Assembly: GCA_028281445.1 (NCBI GenBank)
Contig: JANQJW010000120.1
Span: 1 to 45,124, forward strand
Length of the DNA stretch: 45,124 bases
Reading direction: 5' to 3'
Source: Planctomycetota bacterium
GTDB lineage: Bacteria > Planctomycetota > PLA2 > JAEUHO01
Shown: positions 33,755 through 42,301 of the stretch, piece after piece
Position numbering within the stretch: the first letter of the stretch is position 1
Layout: every line of letters begins with the position of its first letter
Notes under the pieces: generated by a model
Told to the model about the DNA's origin: nothing
Databases searched by the model: none
Seen by the model: only the letters and a program-made list of their open reading frames with translations
Translations under genes and position numbers: made by a program

Positions 33755-34624
33755 TTAGTCTCCGTCGATGTGGCGTAGCAGGGCCTTCGCACGCTGTGCG
33801 AGCGGACCCTCCGCGTCGATCGCGCGTAGCGCGAGACGCGCCTCCTCGAACAGCCCGGCTCGTATGGCGTAGTGCGCACGCACAAGGCGGCCCAGATCCC
33901 CGCTCGCCTTGTCCTCGATGCGCTCGAAGGCCAGCTCATGATCGACCCGTGTGTCGGCGTCGGCGATCTCGAACCCGCTTCGAACGACCTGGCGCGACAT
34001 GCCGTCGAGCGCCCTCAGCTCGACCGTGTAGGCGCCGGGCGAGAGTTCGGGCGCCGGCATGTGGCCGTCGTTCGAGGTCTCGCGCCAGTGGACGCCGCTC
34101 CCCAGGATGCGGACTTCGACGTGCGTCGACCCGTCCGGCGGCGTCCAGCGCAGTGCCGCCGGTGCGCGCAGCAGCAGCCCCGCCGGGGCGACCCAGCGCG
34201 CGCCGCCGCGGTTCGTCCCGGGGACACGCTCGATCTCAACCGCCGTCAGCAGCGTGAAGTCGCCGAAGAGGCTCGGCGTCTCGGTCCTCAGCTCGCGCGC
34301 GATCTGCGCCATCCGGCGGTCGGTGTCCAGCGAGGAGGGCTCTCGATCCAGCGTGGAGGACGCGAGAGTGATCAGGATAAAGACGAGCACGGCGGCCGCG
34401 ACGGCAGCCGGCCCGAGCCATCTCGCGGCGAGGCGCGCATGGCGCGAGTAGCCGCGCACCTGCACCAAGGCGTCGGGGTCCGATGCGAGCAACCGCTCGA
34501 CGTCGTCCCGTGCGCGCTTTGACGAATCGCCGTCGATGCACGACGCCACGACGTTGGGATCGAGCTGCCCCAGCCGAAGTCGGACGAGCTTGGCCACCAG
34601 GTCCTCGGGAATCTGCTCACTCAT
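33755..34624 (-). CDS. Single-pass membrane anti-sigma-like regulator
   Basis: 289 residues from an ATG at 34624 that overlaps the sigma gene by 8 nt. Residues 1-70 are a cytoplasmic helical region (PEDLVAKLVRLRLGQLDPN), a membrane helix follows (GPAAVAAAVLVFILITLAS, about 84-105), and the outer part contains a beta-sandwich-like segment (LLRAPAALRWTPPDG to GAYTVELRALDG) and a helical tail (ARLALRAIDAEGPLAQRAK). No zinc-binding HxxxCxxC is visible. Position directly after a sigma gene and the topology suggest an anti-sigma factor, but the sequence does not prove it. Confidence 0.6.
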   Translation of the reverse strand: MSEQIPEDLVAKLVRLRLGQLDPNVVASCIDGDSSKRARDDVERLLASDPDALVQVRGYSRHARLAARWLGPAAVAAAVLVFILITLASSTLDREPSSLDTDRRMAQIARELRTETPSLFGDFTLLTAVEIERVPGTNRGGARWVAPAGLLLRAPAALRWTPPDGSTHVEVRILGSGVHWRETSNDGHMPAPELSPGAYTVELRALDGMSRQVVRSGFEIADADTRVDHELAFERIEDKASGDLGRLVRAHYAIRAGLFEEARLALRAIDAEGPLAQRAKALLRHIDGD

Positions 34625-35447
34625 CTCCGCTCTCCTTCGTCTCTGGAACCTCGAGTTCCGCCGACGTCCTCGAGAGCATGCGGTCCACGGTCGTGGATAG
34701 CCGCTCCCACCCGCCGCTCTGCCAGTCGACATGCGCCGCCAGCCGCTCTTCGATCGACGCGCGAAGACGCGCGGTACCCGCCTGAAGCAAGCGTGTCACC
34801 CGCGGTGCGCCGACGCGCATCGCACGCGCGATGTCGCGTTGCGACATGTCGTGGCCGTACTTCAGGACCATCGCTTCGAGCTCGCGTTCCGTGAGCTCGA
34901 GCCACGCGTCTTCCAGCGCGTCCCCAAGCCGCCTGGCGATCTCGTCCTGCGCGGCCGTGGCCGCGGGGTCTTCGGACAGCGGTTCGGGTTCGGCGGGCTC
35001 GGTCTCCGGTTCGCTGGCGCGCTTGCGCCAGAGCGCGGTCAACCGGCGCCACATGATCGTCGCCAGCCAGGCTTGGAGCGAACCGCTGCCGTCGTACAGC
35101 CCGATGCGCGTCTGCGTGCGTCCGTGTTGCGGCGGCGTCGAGAGCCAGCCCCAGCCTTCGTCTAGGACCTGTTGCGCATCACGCGCGGTTCCACCGCGCC
35201 GGACGAGGTAGGCGAGCACGCGGCGTTGGTAGCGCAACTGCAGGCGTTCCCAGGAGCCCGGCGCCATCGCCTCGCACGCGCGAGCAAGGTAGTAGTCCGA
35301 CACCGCTCGCGGGACCCGGCCGTGCGACGGCATGTAAGCCCGGAAATCGAGCTCGAGGTCCGGATGCGAGCGCCGACCGCGCTCGTAGGCGAGGCGAAGT
35401 CGACCCGGGTCCACGGATCCTCCGGAGGCAGCCAATCGCAGTGTCAC
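34617..35447 (-). CDS. ECF-like RNA polymerase sigma factor
   Basis: About 276 residues from a GTG at 35447 with GAGGA upstream; a GTG at 35477 would add ten. Region 2 is seen in LYDGSGSLQAWLATIMWRRL, region 4 in LTERELEAMVLKYGHDMSQR followed by DIARAMRVGAPRVTRLLQAG. A long N-terminal helical region and a C-terminal tail (STTVDRMLSRTSAELEV) are beyond the usual ECF size. It is first in a unit with the anti-sigma-like gene and the M4 peptidase, and divergent from the TPR-CHAT gene. The shared motif in front of it suggests autoregulation. Confidence 0.8.
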   Translation of the reverse strand: MTLRLAASGGSVDPGRLRLAYERGRRSHPDLELDFRAYMPSHGRVPRAVSDYYLARACEAMAPGSWERLQLRYQRRVLAYLVRRGGTARDAQQVLDEGWGWLSTPPQHGRTQTRIGLYDGSGSLQAWLATIMWRRLTALWRKRASEPETEPAEPEPLSEDPAATAAQDEIARRLGDALEDAWLELTERELEAMVLKYGHDMSQRDIARAMRVGAPRVTRLLQAGTARLRASIEERLAAHVDWQSGGWERLSTTVDRMLSRTSAELEVPETKESGDE

Positions 35448-35494
35448 GGTCCTCGGTCCTGCACGCAAGGAGCGCACACCGCTCCCGACACTCT

Positions 35495-35521
35495 AGAGGG
35501 GGCCCGCCGCCGGGAGTTGCC
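35495..35521 (-). promoter_or_regulatory. ECF-type promoter-like motif, copy 2 (upstream of sigma factor)
   Basis: Read from 35521 on the minus strand it opens GGCAACTCCCGGCGGCGG and ends CCCCTCT at 35495; 24 of 27 positions equal copy 1, in the same orientation to the next gene. It lies between the divergent sigma and TPR-CHAT starts. On the plus strand GGGGGC and GCCCCC flank it, so it can also form a short inverted repeat. Confidence 0.55.
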
Positions 35522-35541
35522 CCCATTGCTAGACTTCGCTG

Positions 35542-38490
35542 ATGCCGCGCGCCCTCCTCGCGCTGATCCTTGTGCTGCTCGCCCTGAACGGGACCGCGCG
35601 CGCGGCGCCCGCCGAGACCGCTCACGAGATCGCGGAGCGCGTCGACAGCGCGTACGCAGCGGGCGAGCGTCCGCTTCTCTCGGCACTCCGCGGTACGCCC
35701 TATGGTCCTTGGGTCATCGCCGAGGAACTGTGCTTTGGCGCCGCGCACTCCGCAGCGCACGCGCTGGCCGCCGAGGCAGCGGACAACCCGGTGCATGCGC
35801 GCTTGCCCGCCTATGTCAAGTGGCGCATCGCGAACGCGGCCGACTCCCAGGTGGCCGCTCGGTGGCGCGCCATCGAGTCGATTCACCGGACCGCCACGCC
35901 CGCCGAGATCCTGGCGCGCATGAAGGCGGAAGAGGCTCCGGCAAGTGGTGTCATGGCGGCGCGGTGGAGGCGCCTCTTCGCGCGCGTGTTGGGGGAAGCG
36001 AAGCCGCCGCCCGCCGTACGCGTGGCAGCGCACCGGCAGGCGGGTGATGCCTGCGCCAAGATCGGTTGGCATGCCGGAGCGATGCACGAGTACGCGGCCG
36101 GCATGTACGGCGCGATCGGCATCCGCGCGAACGAAGAGGCGCTAGCCCTCGCGCATGCTCTGATCCCTGTGGCGAAGGAGGGCCAATCGGCAGACGCGGA
36201 GCTGCGCGGACACGCCGTCGCCGCCCGAGCGCTGCGCGCGCTCGGTCGCCGGTCCGAGGCCCTGCCGCATGCCCGTGCCCGCTGGGGTCTTGCCTCGACG
36301 ACGAGGCGCCGGCGCGACGCCCTCAAGGCATTGCTGCTGCTCGAGATGGAGACGGGGACGCCCTACAAGCCCGGGCGCGACCTCGCGACGCTGCGCGCGC
36401 TCGAAACCGAGTTGGGCAACGACGTGGGCGTCGCGGTGGTCGACTTGCGCCGCGCCGTCGATCTGGCAGACATGGGGCGCCTCACCGAGGCGGTGGCTCT
36501 GATTCGGGATGTCGTCGAGTATCTCGACGCACGCGGCAAGCCGGGCCATCGGCGCGGCGCGCATCTCAATGCCGCCCACATCGCGTTGCGACTTCGCGAC
36601 TGGGCACGCGCACGCGAGCACGTGCGCAAGGCGCGAGTTGCCGGCGAAGGACTCGGCTACAACGAAGGCACCCTGGACGTTATCGAGGGCACGGTCGATC
36701 TGATGGAGCGCCGCTACGACGACGCCGTCGCGGCGTTTCGAAAGGCGCTGCCGCAGCTCGGTCGCGCCGACCTCGACGAGCGCTTCAGCGCCCACCGCAA
36801 CCTGGCCGAGGCGCTGGGCGCCATGGGCCGACTCGAGGAGGCAGAGCAGACGCTCGCCGAGGCCCGCGCTCTTTTGACGGAGAACGCGCCTGCCATCTAC
36901 CGGCTCCACCTGGCAAGCACCCTGTGTACGTTGCGGTTACTGCGCGGCGATGTCGACGGCGCGATTGCCGCCGGCGAGGAAGCGTGGCGCCTCCGCGTGC
37001 CCGGCTCCGCAACGGCGTCCGACGCGCTCGTGACTACGCGGCTCGCCGTTGCCTGGTGGCGCAAGGGCGACGCCGCGCGCGCGCTCGAACTGGCGACGGA
37101 AGCCACGCAGATCGTGTTGGACACGTCGAGCACGCTGCCAGATCGCCTCGGCGCGCAGCACCGCAGCGAGCTGCAGCGCTGCTTCGCTTGGGGGATCCAG
37201 GCCGCCGCGTCGATGAAGGACGTATCGCGCGTCTTCGCGTTCGCCGAGCAGGAGCGCGCGGTTGCGCTGCGCACGCGGCTCGTCGCAGGCGACCTCCTGC
37301 ACCGGGCGCTGCCCGATCTCGAGGCAACCGAGGGGCAGCTTGTTGCCGCGGAGGCACGGGCGGTCGGTGCCTATCGACGCGCCGCGGCCTCGGGCGACGC
37401 GGAGAGGGTCCGAGACGCGGAGACCGGCGTTGGTGCAGCGCGAGCGGCGCTCGATGCACACCGCGACCGGATGCATGCCACACGGGCCGTCGCGGCGCAG
37501 GTGCTGCATCCGCGCGTCGACTCGCTCGACGAGGTGCGCGCTCGCCTCGGAGATGACGAAGCCCTCGTCGTCTACGCCGCTGGAGCGATCGACGTCTACG
37601 CCGTCGTGGCAACGAAGGATGCCGCACGGCTGGTTCGCTTGGGCAGGCGCGGAGCGATCGAGAACGTGATCCGCACGGCGGTCTTGAGCGACGCGCGGCT
37701 TCCCGCTGCCAAGGCGGTCTCGTCCCTCGTGACGGCACTGACGAAGCCGCTCGCACTGCCGGCGGACGTCAAACGTGTCCGCATCGTGCCGACACGCGCT
37801 GTTGCGACCGTGCCCTTCGCCGCACTGTGGGGCGGACGCGTGACTCGGTTTATCCCCTCGGCAACCGTCGAGCGTGTCATGGCGGCCCGGACCACGGCCG
37901 GGGGCAAGCGCGTGTTGGCCGTGGCCGGATCGCGAACGGTTTGGGGCGCTCCACTTCTGCATGCGGAGGCCGAGGCCCGCGCGGTGGGGGACGCGGTTCA
38001 CGTCGGCAAGGCGGCGACCGAGGAGCGCTTGCGGGCGTTGCTCGACAAGCCCGAGCGCTGGCGTTCGATTCACCTCGCGTGCCACGGGATGATCGACCCG
38101 ACGCATCCGCTGCGCTCGGCCCTGGCGCTCGAGCCCACCGAGGGCTTCGACGGCTTGTGGACGGTCAGCGAGATCCTCGGGACGCGTGTCAGCGCCGATC
38201 TCGTCGGGCTGTCGTCATGCTCGACCGCGCTGGGGCGGATCTTCAACCAGGAGGGCACGCTCGGATTCGTGCACGCCTTCCTCGTGGCCGGCGCGGATCG
38301 TGTCCTCGTGAGCGCCTGGGACGTCGACGACGAAGCCACCGCGGCTCTGATGAAGGCGTTCTACGCAGCGTGGCAGAAGGGGGCGCCGTCGGCGCAGGCG
38401 CTCCGGGCGGCGCAAGCGGCTGTACGCGCGCAACCACGGTGGAAGCACCCCGCCTTCTGGTCGGCCTGGCAGCTCTGGGGTCTGCGCTAG
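35542..38490 (+). CDS. Secreted TPR-CHAT protein
   Basis: 982 residues; ATG at 35542. The N-terminus is a Sec signal (MPRALLALILVLLALNGTARA, cleavage near ARA/AP). About 130-600 is an alpha-helical array with TPR-like spacing (ALVTTRLAVAWWRKGDAARA, EALGAMGRLEEAEQTLAEA). A helical hairpin rich in Arg/Ala links it to the CHAT domain (about 680-982) with His848 in IHLACHGMID and Cys893 in VGLSSCSTA, plus the closing W-x-A-W-Q-L-W-G. An exported CHAT peptidase differs from the cytoplasmic ones at 7-26 kb. It is divergent from the sigma factor and may be controlled with it. Confidence 0.85.
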   Translation: MPRALLALILVLLALNGTARAAPAETAHEIAERVDSAYAAGERPLLSALRGTPYGPWVIAEELCFGAAHSAAHALAAEAADNPVHARLPAYVKWRIANAADSQVAARWRAIESIHRTATPAEILARMKAEEAPASGVMAARWRRLFARVLGEAKPPPAVRVAAHRQAGDACAKIGWHAGAMHEYAAGMYGAIGIRANEEALALAHALIPVAKEGQSADAELRGHAVAARALRALGRRSEALPHARARWGLASTTRRRRDALKALLLLEMETGTPYKPGRDLATLRALETELGNDVGVAVVDLRRAVDLADMGRLTEAVALIRDVVEYLDARGKPGHRRGAHLNAAHIALRLRDWARAREHVRKARVAGEGLGYNEGTLDVIEGTVDLMERRYDDAVAAFRKALPQLGRADLDERFSAHRNLAEALGAMGRLEEAEQTLAEARALLTENAPAIYRLHLASTLCTLRLLRGDVDGAIAAGEEAWRLRVPGSATASDALVTTRLAVAWWRKGDAARALELATEATQIVLDTSSTLPDRLGAQHRSELQRCFAWGIQAAASMKDVSRVFAFAEQERAVALRTRLVAGDLLHRALPDLEATEGQLVAAEARAVGAYRRAAASGDAERVRDAETGVGAARAALDAHRDRMHATRAVAAQVLHPRVDSLDEVRARLGDDEALVVYAAGAIDVYAVVATKDAARLVRLGRRGAIENVIRTAVLSDARLPAAKAVSSLVTALTKPLALPADVKRVRIVPTRAVATVPFAALWGGRVTRFIPSATVERVMAARTTAGGKRVLAVAGSRTVWGAPLLHAEAEARAVGDAVHVGKAATEERLRALLDKPERWRSIHLACHGMIDPTHPLRSALALEPTEGFDGLWTVSEILGTRVSADLVGLSSCSTALGRIFNQEGTLGFVHAFLVAGADRVLVSAWDVDDEATAALMKAFYAAWQKGAPSAQALRAAQAAVRAQPRWKHPAFWSAWQLWGLR

Positions 38491-38574
38491 GCTTCGCCGA
38501 ACTTCCGCCTGTGAAGGCCCACGGCGCCAAACGCAATGTGTGCCTAGCGGAGAGTGTCAATGGTGTCCACGCGG

Positions 38575-38604
38575 CGCTACGGGCTCCCGGATTGCATCGT
38601 AGCG
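38575..38604. terminator. Inverted repeat between convergent genes
   Basis: CGCTACG (38575-38581) pairs with CGTAGCG (38598-38604) across a 16-nt loop in the 146-nt gap between the TPR-CHAT and kinase stops. It could serve as a bidirectional transcript end, but no T tract follows on either strand. The rest of the gap holds no gene. Confidence 0.3.
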
Positions 38605-38636
38605 GCGCGGGCAATCGCGGGTCCAGGGGGGACGGC

Positions 38637-40835
38637 TCACTCGCGCAGCAACTCGGCAGCCTCAGACTTCAGACGCGCGAGCTCGAAGCGGCTGAAGTCG
38701 GGCAGGAGACATGTGGTGTCGCGCTCTTCTTCGCTCTTGCCGAACCAAGTCCGGGCTTCCGTCTTGTCGCCACGCTTCCAGTGCGCCATGGCGAGCAGGT
38801 ACCAGTGGAGGCCGTTGCCGCCTCCCCGGAGCTCGATGGCCTGGTGAAGCGCCGTGATCGCTTCATCGAAGGCACCGGCGCGGTAGCACGCGGCGCCGTA
38901 GATGAACGAGCGCGTCGCGTCTCGCGCCGGGCCGCTTCGGGCCCGTGTGGCGAGCTCGACGGCACGCTTGGGCGCACGGAACGCGAGGTCGGGACACATC
39001 GCCAGGACCCAGGCCTGCCACTGCTGCTCGTACACGTAGTCCATGCGCTCGCGGAGTGCCGAGCGGAAGGCGTCGGCGGCCTCCTCGGGACGACCCATGT
39101 CGCGCAGCAGGAGCCCCAGCCGGAAGTAGTGGATGGGCAGGTAGGCCCAGATCACATCGGGCTGCTCGTCTTCCGCGGCCTGCTCTTCGAGCAGCGCAAC
39201 ACAACGATGGAAGCTCTCCCGTGCCTGCTCGGGCTTTCCCAGTACCCACTGGCACGAGCCCTTCATGCCATGCGCCCGGGCGAGATGGACGCGCATGTCG
39301 CTGCGCTCCGGGTGGTTCTTGCGGATCCAACTGCGGTGCTCGATCGCGCCTTCTGCATGCGCAAGAGCGTCCTCGCAGCGGCCGAGGTTTCGAAGCGCGC
39401 CGACGACCTGCAGCTGTACGTGGCTGATGTGCCAGCGATGCATCACGTTCTCTGGGTGCCATGCAACGAGCTGCTCGAGGTGCGGCAACGATTCGCTGTA
39501 GCTCGCGAGGGCCTGCTCTTCCTCGAGCCCGGCCATCCGAGAGCGCGCCTCCCAGAGCAGGCGGTTGGCCTCCTGTGTGAGGACGGGGGTCCGATCCGCG
39601 CGTTCCTTCTGCCGTGCGGCATCTTCGTCCCGGTTGGCGATGACGACCGCGGAGATGATGGCCGCGAGCAGCACGGGCACGGCCGCTGCGACCCAGCGCT
39701 TGTTGCGTCGCGCAAGTGCGCGAACGCGCTCGCCGAACGTCGGGGGACGGGCGTGCACGGGACGGTCGTCGAGGAACCGCTCGAGGTCCGCGGCGAGCGC
39801 CTCGGCACACTCGTAGCGGTCGTCCGGGCTGTTCGCCGTCGCCTTCTTGACGATCAGGGCCAACGCGCGCGGACACGCCCGGTTGTGACGCGCCACGTCC
39901 AGTGAGTCCTCGCTCAGCACGCTCTCCATCAGCTCGTGGATGCCTTCGCCGGGAAACGGCTGCTCGAGACTGATCAGCTCGAAGAGCGTCACGCCCAGCG
40001 AGTACACGTCCGTGCGATGATCCACCGGGCGTTTGCCGGGCCGCCATTGCTCCGGACTCATGTAGCGCGCCGTGCCGACCAGGTCCCCCGACATCGTGAG
40101 CGTCGTGTTCTGGTGCATGAGGGCCGCCAGGCCGAAGTCCGTGATCCAGACCTGCCCGTCGTCGTCGATGATGAGGTTCGCGGGCTTGATGTCGCGGTGG
40201 ATGATGTGGTTCTTGTGCGCATGGCCCAGCGCGAGCGCGACCTGGATGGCCACACGGGCGCACGCGCGGAAGTAGCTGCGCGACTCCGTCGAGGGCTCGG
40301 CGCCCAGCATGGCTGCCATCGGAGGCAGGACCTCGTCACGGCGTAGAGCCTCGATGCCGTCCGCCAGGGTCGTCCCCGGGATGAGACGCATCGCGTAGTA
40401 GTAGACGCCGTCGTGCGCGCCCACGGCGTGCACGGGAACGATGTTGGCGTGCTGGAGGCGCGCCGCGGCAACGGCTTCGTTCTTGAAGCGCCGGAGCTGC
40501 TTGTCGTTGAGCGTGGCGGCCGCCGGCAGGGTCTTCAGCGCCACGGGACGGCCGAGCGAGACCTGGTGCGCTTCGTAGACGACACCCATGCCCCCGCGCC
40601 CGAGCTCTCGCCGGATCTCGTAGTCGCCGAGCGTCTTGCCGACGAGGTCCACCTGGTCGGAGCCGGACTCCTTGAAGAAGTCCAGGCTGCGCAGACACGA
40701 CTCCAGGCGCTCGCGCAGCTCCGGGTGCGCCGCGAGAAATTCGTCTTCGGCGGGGGCGCAGCCCTGCTCCAGATCCTCCAGGTACTTGTTGAGGATCTCG
40801 AAGAGCTCTTCGCTGTGCTCAGCGCTCTCGACCAT
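38637..40835 (-). CDS. Transmembrane Ser/Thr protein kinase with TPR region
   Basis: 732 residues. An acidic N-terminal helical leader (1-55, FEILNKYLEDLEQGCAPAED) of planctomycete style precedes the kinase: GRGGMGVVYEA (79-89), Lys101 in VALKTL, HRDIKPAN (213-220), DFG (233-235) and GTARYMSPEQ. A membrane helix (WVAAAVPVLLAAIISAVVIA) follows at about 388-407, then an outer TPR-like region to the end (FRSALRERMDYVYEQQWQAW, EAITALHQAIELR). All catalytic residues are present. Its start overlaps the sigma gene by 17 nt, so kinase and ECF factor are one operon, a common planctomycete arrangement in which the kinase may control the sigma factor. Confidence 0.9.
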   Translation of the reverse strand: MVESAEHSEELFEILNKYLEDLEQGCAPAEDEFLAAHPELRERLESCLRSLDFFKESGSDQVDLVGKTLGDYEIRRELGRGGMGVVYEAHQVSLGRPVALKTLPAAATLNDKQLRRFKNEAVAAARLQHANIVPVHAVGAHDGVYYYAMRLIPGTTLADGIEALRRDEVLPPMAAMLGAEPSTESRSYFRACARVAIQVALALGHAHKNHIIHRDIKPANLIIDDDGQVWITDFGLAALMHQNTTLTMSGDLVGTARYMSPEQWRPGKRPVDHRTDVYSLGVTLFELISLEQPFPGEGIHELMESVLSEDSLDVARHNRACPRALALIVKKATANSPDDRYECAEALAADLERFLDDRPVHARPPTFGERVRALARRNKRWVAAAVPVLLAAIISAVVIANRDEDAARQKERADRTPVLTQEANRLLWEARSRMAGLEEEQALASYSESLPHLEQLVAWHPENVMHRWHISHVQLQVVGALRNLGRCEDALAHAEGAIEHRSWIRKNHPERSDMRVHLARAHGMKGSCQWVLGKPEQARESFHRCVALLEEQAAEDEQPDVIWAYLPIHYFRLGLLLRDMGRPEEAADAFRSALRERMDYVYEQQWQAWVLAMCPDLAFRAPKRAVELATRARSGPARDATRSFIYGAACYRAGAFDEAITALHQAIELRGGGNGLHWYLLAMAHWKRGDKTEARTWFGKSEEERDTTCLLPDFSRFELARLKSEAAELLRE

Positions 40836-41439
40836 GTTCGTCCTGGATCAACGGACGCAGGCGCTCGAGCGCGCGCGTCCACAGCATGCCGGCGGCCTTG
40901 GGCGTTCGCCCGGTGCGCTCTGCGATCTCCGGCCACGAGAGCCCGCTGATGTTGCGAAGGATGAGCACCGTGCGGTGATCTTCGCTCAGCTGCTCGAGCG
41001 CGTTGGCAAGCAACACACCGAGGTCGCGCCGGTGAACCCGCCCACTGGGCGAGGTCATGTTGGCGGCCACCACCGCGCCGACGGCTTCCGCCGACTGATC
41101 GACCATCTCGGCGAGCGGTTGCTCGCGCCCGATATCGCGCGCGGCGGTGCCCTGGTAGCGACGCGTTACGTCGATGAGCTCGCGCGTGAGGATCTGCCGC
41201 AGCCACGCGGTGAACTCGGGTTCCGTGCTGCCGCGGAAGTGCTCGAAGTACTTGCAGGCCTTGAGCATCGTGCTCTGCACGACGTCGGATGGCGAGACAC
41301 GCGGCGCGAGGGCGCGCGAGAGGTTGGCGCGCGCGAGCATGGAGAGGTAGCTGCGGTACTGCTCCAGCAGGACGCCGAGTCCCGAGCCGGGATCGCGGCG
41401 AGCCTCGCTGAGACTGGCGTTCATGTTGGGCATGGGCAA
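40819..41439 (-). CDS. ECF sigma factor (kinase-linked)
   Basis: 206 residues from 41439; internal ATGs six and fifteen nt further in are alternatives. Region 2: SPSDVVQSTMLKACKYFEHF then STEPEFTAWLRQILTRELID. Region 4: LSEDHRTVLILRNISGLSWP then EIAERTGRTPKAAGMLWTRA. A polar inter-region linker of about 40 residues matches planctomycete ECF proteins whose partners are the kinases encoded next to them. Divergent from the CBM96-like lipoprotein gene. Confidence 0.85.
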   Translation of the reverse strand: MPMPNMNASLSEARRDPGSGLGVLLEQYRSYLSMLARANLSRALAPRVSPSDVVQSTMLKACKYFEHFRGSTEPEFTAWLRQILTRELIDVTRRYQGTAARDIGREQPLAEMVDQSAEAVGAVVAANMTSPSGRVHRRDLGVLLANALEQLSEDHRTVLILRNISGLSWPEIAERTGRTPKAAGMLWTRALERLRPLIQDEHGRER

Positions 41440-41595
41440 AGCGCAGTGGACTCCATAGGACTAGACGCAACGCCTGCGCGAAGTCCACGGTGCGCGCGGT
41501 TTTTCCCGTATCTCGATTCGTGCGTGGAGATCCCGCTGGGACTCCGTCTCTCTCTGTAGCGCGCAGCCGCGCGCCGGCATCAGACGGAGTACCCC

Positions 41596-42264
41596 ATGAG
41601 CATTGCAACAACCCTTCGATATCCGATTCGCCTCTTGTCCGTGACCGGACTCCTGCTGGCAGCAGCCTGCGGCGGCAGCAGCGGTGACAACCAGCAGGAA
41701 CAGCTTGCCGGTCTGACCACGCTGCGGAGCATCGCGTCGATGGACGGCTCGTTCAATCCGTTTGCGCCCGTCGTCTCGACGGGCGCCGAGCCCTCCGTCG
41801 GCGACGACGCCAACAACGACAACCTATGGGGGTTCGTTACGTTCGACCTGAGCGCCATTCCGCAGAACGCGACGATCCGTTCCGCACGCGTCGAGCTCTG
41901 GCAGCGCACGGTGGAGGGTAACGGCTTCGGCGTGGTGTCCCTCGTCTTGCTGGATCACATGGAGGTCGATCCCGCGGGTCTCGACTGGGGTGACCTGCTG
42001 GGCAACGAGCTCGAGGCACCCATCACCAACGGTGGGGGGCAGCCCATGATCCTCTCGAGCAACGCCAACAACGGCGTCCGTACGATGGACGTGACGCGCC
42101 AGGTGCGCAACGACGTCAACAACGCGCGCCGCTACTGCCAGTTCCGGATTCGCGGCCTGGACGGCAACACGCTGCGCAACGGCCAGCCCGACCGGGTCAT
42201 CTATACCGACGCCGAGAACCAGCGCGGCGGCCAGCCTCCGCGGCTCGTCGTCGACTGGGAGTGA
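41596..42264 (+). CDS. CBM96/DNRLRE-like lipoprotein
   Basis: 222 residues with a lipoprotein signal (LLSVTGLLLAAACGG, lipobox AAAC). The mature part is one beta-sandwich of the DNRLRE/CBM96 type: an early SMDGSFNP, the central FVTFDLSAIPQNATIRSARV with ELWQ, a TMDVTRQVRND segment, and the closing RGGQPPRLVVDWE. These domains bind polysaccharide or form surface structures. It starts at an ATG 156 nt from the divergent sigma gene. No enzyme domain is attached. Confidence 0.75.
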   Translation: MSIATTLRYPIRLLSVTGLLLAAACGGSSGDNQQEQLAGLTTLRSIASMDGSFNPFAPVVSTGAEPSVGDDANNDNLWGFVTFDLSAIPQNATIRSARVELWQRTVEGNGFGVVSLVLLDHMEVDPAGLDWGDLLGNELEAPITNGGGQPMILSSNANNGVRTMDVTRQVRNDVNNARRYCQFRIRGLDGNTLRNGQPDRVIYTDAENQRGGQPPRLVVDWE

Positions 42265-42301
42265 GCGCTCCGACTAGACCCACGCGGAGTAGAGTCTCCG
42301 C

